A stretch of 6,552 nt of DNA from an uncultured beta proteobacterium (lineage in GTDB: Bacteria > Pseudomonadota > Gammaproteobacteria > Burkholderiales > Rhodocyclaceae): NCBI GenBank assembly GCA_903930395.1, contig CAIYYE010000332.1, forward strand, positions 1-6,552, read 5' to 3'. The notes under the pieces are model-generated. The model ran no database searches and was not told where the DNA came from. It was given only the letters and a program-made list of their open reading frames with translations. A program made the translations under genes and the position numbers. The stretch's first letter is position 1. Each line of letters begins with the position of its first letter. Of this stretch, positions 1 to 5,078 are shown one piece after another.

Positions 1-54
1 CGATACCTTGCCAAGGTATAGGTCGAGAGTTCGAGACTCTCTTCTGCCGCTCCA
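1..54 (+). tRNA. tRNA-Gly (anticodon GCC), 3' part, cut by the window edge
   Basis: Anticodon stem ATACC/GGTAT (3-7 and 15-19) closes a 7-nt loop TTGCCAA with anticodon GCC, which reads GGC/GGU glycine codons. A variable stretch AGGTC follows, then a T stem GAGAG/CTCTC (25-29 and 37-41) around loop TTCGAGA. The 3' end CTGCCGC-T-CCA (44-54) fits a glycine acceptor strand with discriminator U and encoded CCA. The 5' acceptor strand and D arm lie left of the window. Oddity: two extra bases (TT, 42-43) sit between the T stem and the acceptor strand compared with the canonical layout, so the tRNA may be slightly non-standard. A strong terminator follows directly. Confidence 0.85.
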
Positions 55-60
55 AATTGA

Positions 61-93
61 AAAAGGGAAAGCGCTGGTCGCTTTCCCTTTTTT
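61..93 (+). terminator. Rho-independent terminator after tRNA-Gly
   Basis: A perfect 13-bp stem (61-73 pairs with 79-91, AAAAGGGAAAGCG against CGCTTTCCCTTTT) closes a 5-nt loop CTGGT. The 3' arm runs into a T tract (88-93). It starts 6 nt after the CCA of tRNA-Gly and should end that tRNA transcript. This implies that the following tRNA-Leu has its own promoter. Confidence 0.9.
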
Positions 94-94
94 C

Positions 95-120
95 ATATCG
101 GGCGCCGATATAATGAATGC
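95..120 (+). promoter_or_regulatory. Promoter of tRNA-Leu with perfect -10 box and overlapping palindrome
   Basis: A perfect sigma-70 -10 hexamer TATAAT lies at 109-114, 11 nt before the mature 5' end of tRNA-Leu. The expected start near 120-122 would leave a leader of only a few bases. The stretch GAATGCCCC after the -10 resembles the GC-rich discriminator typical of stringently controlled stable-RNA promoters. No good -35 hexamer is visible; the expected place is occupied by the T tract of the preceding terminator. The palindrome ATATCGG-GCG-CCGATAT (95-111) overlaps the -10. Confidence 0.6.
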
Positions 121-125
121 CCCCA

Positions 126-211
126 GCCTGGGTGGTGAAATTGGTAGACACAAGAGACTTAAAATCTCTCGCTCATTGAGTGTACGGGTTCGATTCCCGT
201 CCCAGGCACCA
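126..211 (+). tRNA. tRNA-Leu (anticodon UAA)
   Basis: Acceptor strands GCCTGGG (126-132) and CCCAGGC (201-207) pair perfectly, followed by discriminator A and encoded CCA (209-211). The anticodon stem AGAGA/TCTCT (153-157, 165-169) holds loop CTTAAAA with anticodon TAA (160-162), which reads UUA and UUG. A long variable arm follows, as expected for a class II tRNA, then a T arm ACGGG-TTCGATT-CCCGT. It is 86 nt long, normal for bacterial tRNA-Leu, with no visible defect. It stands between its own promoter and a closely following protein gene. Confidence 0.96.
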
Positions 212-222
212 CGACTGCACAC

Positions 223-684
223 ATGATCATTTACGACCTCAATTGCGAAAATAACCACCGGTTTGAAGGCTGGTTCCAGAATGCCGATGCCTTTGAAACC
301 CAGCTTGAGGGCAGGCTAGTCTGTTGTCCGCAATGCGATAGCCACAATGTACGGCGCGTACCGTCGGCCGTGGCGATAGCCGGTCATCACCCGGAGCAGG
401 TCAGCGCGACTTCCGCCGTTGCGGCGACGATGCCGACGAGCACGGCACTGATGCCGGTTGGCGCTCAGGCGATGGCCCTTTATCGTCAGCTTGTCCAGAC
501 TTTGGTCACGCACAGCGAGGACGTCGGTCCGTCATTTGCCGATGAAGCGCGCAAAATTCACTACAACGAAGCCCCGCAGCGCCCGATCCGCGGCCAAGCC
601 AGCGAAGACGAGTGCGATGCCTTGCGCGATGAGGGCATCCAGATTTTGAACCTGCCGGTGCCGAAGGAGGAGGATCTTAACTGA
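223..684 (+). CDS. DUF1178 family protein
   Basis: A 153-residue protein that I recognise as DUF1178, a widespread proteobacterial family without an assigned function. Visible family signatures are the start MIIYDLxCxxxHxFEGWF (residues 1-18), a CCPQC cluster (34-38) and the C-terminal block around RKIHYNE and PIRGQASEDE (110-130). Cys8, His12, Cys35 and Cys38 could form a zinc-ribbon-like site; metal binding is inference. The middle (about 50-80) is low in complexity, rich in Ala, Thr and Val, and probably a linker. The start is fixed by the family N-terminus, and no alternative start exists between it and the tRNA. There is no Shine-Dalgarno sequence: only 11 nt separate the ATG from the tRNA-Leu CCA, so the gene is probably co-transcribed with the tRNA and translated from a very short or leaderless message. 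No signal peptide or membrane segment is seen; it is likely cytoplasmic. Confidence 0.9.
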   Translation: MIIYDLNCENNHRFEGWFQNADAFETQLEGRLVCCPQCDSHNVRRVPSAVAIAGHHPEQVSATSAVAATMPTSTALMPVGAQAMALYRQLVQTLVTHSEDVGPSFADEARKIHYNEAPQRPIRGQASEDECDALRDEGIQILNLPVPKEEDLN

Positions 685-692
685 TCCCCTGG

Positions 693-719
693 CAAGCTGA
701 TTATCTTTCAGTCAGCTTG
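693..719. terminator. Hairpin between convergent genes, possible bidirectional terminator
   Basis: A perfect 8-bp inverted repeat CAAGCTGA (693-700) and TCAGCTTG (712-719) flanks an 11-nt loop. It begins 8 nt after the DUF1178 stop and covers the stop codon and last codons of the convergent protease gene. Neither strand has a T tract behind the stem, so it is not a classical intrinsic terminator. It could instead protect 3' ends or act weakly on both transcripts. Its placement at the junction is the main support. Confidence 0.4.
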
Positions 720-1459
720 AGCAGGATGTCGGCATACCAGGCGCCGTTCAGTCCCAGGGCCTCGTCCTCCTTGAGGTCGCGATCACCGACATCGAAGCGG
801 GCCGAATGGACGCCGAGCAACATCCAGGGCAGATCGCCGTGGCCCGGAAGCTTCTCGGCAATACGCATGACCACGGGCGCGCCGCTACTGCCGCGATGGG
901 TGCGGGCATCGGTCAGAAAGAAACCTTCCCCCTGAAAACGCAGGCCGAACGACGAGGCGATGATGGCGTGGCGGACGACCGGTGTGTGATGCAGCGCATC
1001 ATGAAAACCGAGCGGAAAGCCGACGATAAGCAATGACGAGCCGACCTCAACCTGATCAAGACTGCTCAGCAGGTGCTGAGGGCTGAAAGCCCGATAGACG
1101 GCCGTCTTGGGCAGGGCCTTGCGGTTGATCTCGATGACGGCGACGTCGATGTCGCCGGCTGCATCAAGCCCGTGGCGCCAGAGACTCTTGCCATTGCGGT
1201 AGAGGGGAATCGAAAACCCTGTGGATTCGGCGATGTTTGCAACATTGGTGTGCAACTCGATCTCGATCCGGGTCGGATAGTGCTTGATCGACTTGCTGAA
1301 CAGCACATGGCGACTGGTCACCAGAAACAGCCGTTCGCCACGCTCGAAGAAAAAGCCGCTGGCGTTGGTCAGCAGAATCTTCTCGTTGAAGGTCGAGATG
1401 CGGGCAGCGGTAAGAAGGAGGGGTTCGATCATGGGGGGCGCCAATTGGAGTTTCAACAT
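701..1459 (-). CDS. Trypsin-like (S1 type) serine protease domain protein
   Basis: A 252-residue single-domain protein with a chymotrypsin-fold catalytic triad: His51 in TSRHV, Asp105 in GDIDVAVIEI and Ser192 in HRGSSGAPV, all with normal spacing. LLIVGFPLGF (143-152) and GFFLTDARTHRGSSG (179-193) are typical core strands of S1-like bacterial peptidases. It is therefore predicted to be an active endopeptidase; the substrate is unknown. I see no signal peptide, membrane anchor or PDZ domain, so it is not a DegP/DegS type and probably acts in the cytoplasm. The start is uncertain: Met1 (1459) and Met10 (1432) are both possible and neither has a clear Shine-Dalgarno sequence. The gene converges on DUF1178 and diverges from the DUF2591 gene. 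Stand-alone proteases of this kind occur in accessory regions, but nothing here proves a defence role. The fold is fairly certain, the biology is not. Confidence 0.8.
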   Translation of the reverse strand: MLKLQLAPPMIEPLLLTAARISTFNEKILLTNASGFFFERGERLFLVTSRHVLFSKSIKHYPTRIEIELHTNVANIAESTGFSIPLYRNGKSLWRHGLDAAGDIDVAVIEINRKALPKTAVYRAFSPQHLLSSLDQVEVGSSLLIVGFPLGFHDALHHTPVVRHAIIASSFGLRFQGEGFFLTDARTHRGSSGAPVVMRIAEKLPGHGDLPWMLLGVHSARFDVGDRDLKEDEALGLNGAWYADILLKLTER

Positions 1460-1649
1460 ATTGCCACTATCTTTGGCGACATTTCACCACATGATGAGTT
1501 TTATTATTTTACATAATGCGAATTATGCGCGATTTAAAAGTAGTTAACTTCGTCTTTCCGTGGAATAATTTGCCTATTCCCCTCGTTAACCTCGACATCG
1601 TTGATCATCATCCTGATGAGTCACGTCACGTTTAACAGCGAAAGGCAAC
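1460..1649. promoter_or_regulatory. AT-rich divergent intergenic region with inverted repeats
   Basis: These 190 bp separate the leftward protease gene from the rightward DUF2591 gene and must hold the promoters of both. The part 1501-1560 is 42/60 A or T, unlike the GC-rich surroundings. Inverted repeats are CATAAT-GCGA-ATTATG (1512-1527) and TCATCA-TCC-TGATGA (1605-1619). A tandem TCACGTCACG lies at 1621-1630. I could not place a convincing -35/-10 pair with normal spacing on either strand, and no SOS box (CTGT-N8-ACAG) is present. The repeats are candidate regulator sites only. Confidence 0.4.
1641..1645 (+). promoter_or_regulatory. Ribosome binding site favouring the second ATG of the DUF2591 gene
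   Basis: The run AAAGG lies 4 nt before the ATG at 1650 and 7 nt before the in-frame ATG at 1653. The second spacing is the normal one, so translation most likely starts at 1653 (MKVIGLEG), which also matches how members of this family begin. Confidence 0.55.
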
Positions 1650-1652
1650 ATG

Positions 1653-1982
1653 ATGAAGGTCATCGGTCTGGAAGGCGCACTGCTCGATTTCTGGGTCGCC
1701 AAATCGGAAAATCTCAAGCGCTTGCCGGATGCACCCATTGGGGGACAAGCTGAGGTCATTAGCGGTTACTGGCACCCGGATATTTATCACCCTTCCAGCA
1801 ACTGGTCTCAGGGCGGCATGATCATCGCCAAGGACTGGCATGGCATTGAGGATGGCTTGATCGAATGGTTCGGACCGCACTGGGCGTTTATCAAGCGCAT
1901 ATCGGATGCGCCGCTACCCTGGCTGATGCGGGCCTACGTGAAAATTCATTTTGGTGATGAAGTGGAAGATTGCGATCAGTGA
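1653..1982 (+). CDS. DUF2591-like phage-associated protein of unknown function
   Basis: A 109-residue protein from the preferred ATG at 1653 (110 from 1650). The pattern resembles DUF2591, a small family found mainly in tailed phages and prophages: an N-terminal L-x-G-A-L-L-D-F-W-V-A-K helix (residues 6-17), a central YHPSSNWSQGGMII block (45-58; phage members have Y-x-PS-x-DWxxGGPII), and a C-terminal LMRAYVKIHFGDEVE (91-105). The function is unknown; no catalytic motif, signal peptide or membrane segment is visible. The protein is slightly shorter than many phage homologues. It stands alone without other phage genes and overlaps the 3' end of dnaE2 by 7 nt on the opposite strand. I take it for a captured phage gene or prophage remnant with an intact reading frame. 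The family call rests on remembered motifs, not a search. Confidence 0.7.
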   Translation: MKVIGLEGALLDFWVAKSENLKRLPDAPIGGQAEVISGYWHPDIYHPSSNWSQGGMIIAKDWHGIEDGLIEWFGPHWAFIKRISDAPLPWLMRAYVKIHFGDEVEDCDQ

Positions 1983-4900
1983 AAATCCCGGCTCGCGGTT
2001 TCGAGCCGACCCAGCCAGCTCGAAAGATCGACCAGTCGCTTGGCAACCAGGTGGATGACTTCGCCTTCGACCTGCAATTGCCCATAGACACCAAGCAGTG
2101 AGGCGCCGAGCAGCTCGCGCCGTTGTCGCTCGACGAGTTCCGGATGAACAACGATATTGGCCAGCCCGCTCTCATCCTCCAGCGTGACGAAAACAATGCC
2201 GGTTGCCGTTCCCGGCCGCTGTCGGCCAACAACGATGCCCGCCATGCGGATCAGCGCCCGATGTGCTGCGGTTTTCAGGTCGGAGGCGCGGACAAAGCGG
2301 CGGTCGGACAAGGGCTGACGGAGCAGCGCCAGCGGATGGCGGCGCAAGCTCAGGCCGAGGCTTTGATAATCGGCGACCAGGTTTTCGGCCTCGCTCGGCC
2401 CTGGCAGTTCAATGTCCGGCTCGTCTATGGTCAAGCCGTCGAACAGATCGCCCTGTGCCACCGCGCCAGTTGCCGCCCAGGCGGCCTGCCGGCGGTGGCC
2501 GGACAGGCTATTCAGGGCATCGGCGGCGGCGAGCTGATCAAGGTCACGGCGCTGAAGCGCGGCGCGGGCAGCCAGATCGGCAATATTAAGGAATGGGTCG
2601 GTTTTTCGGTCGACCATGGCAATGCGCGCTGCCACCGCTTTGGAAAAGCCGCTGATCTCGCGCAAACCGAGGCGGACCGCTCCCGCCGCATCAATGCGGC
2701 TATCCCAGTCGCTGGTCGTGACATCCGGCGGCAGGACGCTGACGCCGTGGCGTTGTGCATCCTGGATCAGCATTGATGGCGAGTAAAAACCCATAGGCTG
2801 GCTGTTGAGCAGAGCGCACAGGAAAACCGCCGGGTGGTGGCGCTTGAGCCAGGCCGAAACATAGACCAGCAGGGCAAAACTTGCCGCGTGCGATTCGGGA
2901 AAGCCGTATTCACCAAAGCCCTGGATTTGCGCGATGATGCGCCGGGCGAAGCTTTCCGGCAGCTTGTTGGCGGCCATGCCGGAAAGCAGCTTTTGCTCGA
3001 AGGGTTCAAGGCCACCCTTGCGTTTCCAGGCGGCCATCGCCCGCCGCAGCTGGTCGGCCTGGCCAGGGGTGAAATTGGCGGCAACGACGGCCAGTTGCAT
3101 GACCTGCTCCTGAAAGATCGGCACGCCACAGGTCCGTTCGAGCACCTTATCGACGGCCGGCGAGATTTTCTCGATGGGCTCCCTGCCCTGCCGGCGCTTG
3201 AGATAGGGATGAACCATGTCTCCCTGGATAGGCCCCGGCCGGACGAGCGCCACTTCGACGACGAGATCGTAATAGCACCGCGGCCTGAGGCGTGGCAGCA
3301 TGGCCATCTGGGCGCGTGATTCGACCTGAAAAACGCCCATGCTGTCGGCGTGGCAGAGCATCTCATAGGTGGCCGGGTCTTCCGGCGGGATGTCGGCCAT
3401 CCGCCAGACCCTGCCGCTTGTTTCGCTCAACACGGCCAGCATGCGGCGGATGGCCGAGAGCATGCCGAGCGCCAGAATATCGACCTTCATCAGGCCGACC
3501 GCATCGAGATCGTCCTTGTCCCACTGGATCACCGTGCGCTCGGGCATTGCCGTGTTTTCGACAGGCACCAGGCGCGCCAGCGGCCCGCGCGACATGACGA
3601 AGCCGCCCACGTGCTGGGTCAGGTGACGGGGAAAACCGCGCAACTGAGCGGCAATCCACAGCCATTTCTCAACCCGCGGCGAGGTCGGGTCCAGCCCCTG
3701 TTCGGCAAACCGTTCAGGCAATTGCTCGCGCTTGTCCCACCAGGCCAGCGAGGCGGTCAGGGCATCGATGCGGGCGCTTTCAAAGCCGAGTACCCTGCCC
3801 GCATCGCGCAGCGCACCCTTGGTCCGGTAGGTGATCAGGGCGGCGGCCAGGGCCGTCCGTTCGCGCCCGTATTTTTTGTAAATGTAGGCAATGACCTCGG
3901 GACGCCGTTCGTGCTCGAAATCGACATCAATATCCGGCGGCTCGCCGCGCTCTTTTGAAATGAAGCGCTCGAACAGCATGCCCGAACGCTCCGGGCTGAC
4001 CTCGGTAATACCGAGCGCGAAGCAAACAATCGAATTGGCTGCCGAGCCTCGCCCCTGGCACAGGATCTCGACGCTGCGCGCATGGCAGACGATGTCGTAG
4101 ACCGTAAGGAAATACGGCTCGTAGTTGAGTTCGGCGATGAGGGCCAGTTCATGCTCGATGCGCTGCCGTACGTCGTCCGGAATCCGTTGCGGATAACGGC
4201 GCAGCAAGCCCTGTTCCGTTTCGTGGCGCAGCCAAGAACTTGGCGTGTGGCCGGACGGCACGATTTCTTCCGGATATTCGTAGCGCAACTCATCGAGCGA
4301 GAAAGTGCACTGCCCGGCGATATTGCCTGTTTCCGCCAGCAGCTCCGGCGGATAGAGACGCGACAGGCGCAGGCGCGTCCGCACATGCCGCTCGGCGTTG
4401 GGATAGAGGGCGTAACCGGCGTCGAAAACCGTCGTTTTCAGGCGCAGTGCAGTCAGCACGTCCTGCACCGGACGGCGGGCCTTGATGTGCATATGCACAT
4501 CGCCCGTCGCTACCAGCGGCAGGCCGCAAGCCTCGCCCAAGGACTGCAACTCGGCTAGCCGGCTGGCATCGTCCGGCCCGGCATGCAGTTCGACGGCTAT
4601 CCATAGCCGGCCGGGAAAACGCTCGGCCAGCCAGCGCCCATCCGCGACCGATGGTGCCGTGCCCGGCACCCAGAGCACCAGGCAATCGGGCACTGCGCCA
4701 TTCGGCGAAACGATATTCAGGTCATGCCGTTGCAGCGCGTAAGCCCCCTTCTCGGCGCGCCGCCTGGCCAGCGTGATGAGCGCCGACAGATTGCCGTAGC
4801 CCTCGCGGTTCCTGGCCAGGAAAACCAGTTTCAGGCCATCGATGCTCGTCATTTCGCTGCCGACGATCAGTTTCAGCCCCGCCTCCCTGGCCGCCTGATG

Positions 4901-5059
4901 CGCCCGCACGATACCGGCCAGCGAGCATTCATCGGTCAGCGCCAGCGCTCGATAGCCTTGTTCAGCCGCCCGTTCGACCAGTTCACCCGGATGCGAGGCA
5001 CCGCGCAGGAAACTGAAATTGGAGAGGCAATGCAACTCGGCGTAATCAGGGAGTGCCAT
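1976..5059 (-). CDS. dnaE2: Error-prone DNA polymerase DnaE2 (ImuC), C-family
   Basis: This is the catalytic polymerase of the ImuABC mutasome, which copies past DNA lesions during the SOS response and causes damage-induced mutation. It has 1027 residues, normal for DnaE2. Order: PHP domain (about 5-200, with AELHCLSNFSFLRGASHP and ALTDECS), palm with GRGSAANSIVCFALGIT (337-351) and PDIDVDFEHERR (375-386), fingers and HhH region (IQGFGEYGFPESHAASFALL, 712-731), and an OB fold (about 936-1010). The three catalytic aspartates are probably Asp378, Asp380 and Asp527 (KVDIL), all present. The PHP metal site is degenerate: HxH reads HCL and TDH reads TDE, so proofreading is unlikely. I start it at 5059, where the family N-terminus begins; the reading frame stays open for 181 more codons inside imuB, but that stretch has no family sequence. 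imuB ends 19 nt upstream. No Shine-Dalgarno sequence is visible, so translation is probably coupled to imuB. Confidence 0.96.
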   Translation of the reverse strand: MALPDYAELHCLSNFSFLRGASHPGELVERAAEQGYRALALTDECSLAGIVRAHQAAREAGLKLIVGSEMTSIDGLKLVFLARNREGYGNLSALITLARRRAEKGAYALQRHDLNIVSPNGAVPDCLVLWVPGTAPSVADGRWLAERFPGRLWIAVELHAGPDDASRLAELQSLGEACGLPLVATGDVHMHIKARRPVQDVLTALRLKTTVFDAGYALYPNAERHVRTRLRLSRLYPPELLAETGNIAGQCTFSLDELRYEYPEEIVPSGHTPSSWLRHETEQGLLRRYPQRIPDDVRQRIEHELALIAELNYEPYFLTVYDIVCHARSVEILCQGRGSAANSIVCFALGITEVSPERSGMLFERFISKERGEPPDIDVDFEHERRPEVIAYIYKKYGRERTALAAALITYRTKGALRDAGRVLGFESARIDALTASLAWWDKREQLPERFAEQGLDPTSPRVEKWLWIAAQLRGFPRHLTQHVGGFVMSRGPLARLVPVENTAMPERTVIQWDKDDLDAVGLMKVDILALGMLSAIRRMLAVLSETSGRVWRMADIPPEDPATYEMLCHADSMGVFQVESRAQMAMLPRLRPRCYYDLVVEVALVRPGPIQGDMVHPYLKRRQGREPIEKISPAVDKVLERTCGVPIFQEQVMQLAVVAANFTPGQADQLRRAMAAWKRKGGLEPFEQKLLSGMAANKLPESFARRIIAQIQGFGEYGFPESHAASFALLVYVSAWLKRHHPAVFLCALLNSQPMGFYSPSMLIQDAQRHGVSVLPPDVTTSDWDSRIDAAGAVRLGLREISGFSKAVAARIAMVDRKTDPFLNIADLAARAALQRRDLDQLAAADALNSLSGHRRQAAWAATGAVAQGDLFDGLTIDEPDIELPGPSEAENLVADYQSLGLSLRRHPLALLRQPLSDRRFVRASDLKTAAHRALIRMAGIVVGRQRPGTATGIVFVTLEDESGLANIVVHPELVERQRRELLGASLLGVYGQLQVEGEVIHLVAKRLVDLSSWLGRLETASRDFH
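1983..2008 (-). terminator. Hairpin with short T run in the last codons of dnaE2
   Basis: On the minus strand CGGCTCG-AAACCG-CGAGCCG (2008 down to 1989) forms a perfect 7-bp GC-rich stem with a 6-nt loop, followed by GGATTTTC. The T run is short and starts 3 nt after the stem, so this would be a weak intrinsic terminator. It lies entirely inside the coding sequence, over the codons for RLETASRDF, 5' of the stop. In the opposite direction no T run follows, so it would not stop the DUF2591 transcript. Confidence 0.4.
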
Positions 5060-5078
5060 GGGTTTTAGCGATGACTGA

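Noticed and set aside
185..211. Prophage attachment site in the 3' end of tRNA-Leu
   Set aside because: tRNA-Leu ends are common integration sites, but I found no second copy of this segment; only short chance matches such as GTCCCAGG near 745 occur, and there is no integrase.
8..226. 72-codon ORF across both tRNA genes
   Set aside because: It runs through tRNA-Gly, the terminator and tRNA-Leu; the region is fully explained by RNA features.
1073..1516. Rightward 147-codon ORF opposite the protease gene
   Set aside because: It is antisense to a gene with a complete catalytic triad, lacks a recognisable domain, and fits a shadow frame in GC-rich DNA.
1460..1649. LexA box or CRISPR-like repeats in the divergent intergenic region
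   Set aside because: No CTGT-N8-ACAG pattern is present, and the repeats are short inverted or tandem units without regular spacers.
2123..4558. Several 100-217-codon rightward ORFs opposite dnaE2
   Set aside because: They are shadows of a conserved 1027-residue polymerase frame and show no ribosome binding sites or domains.
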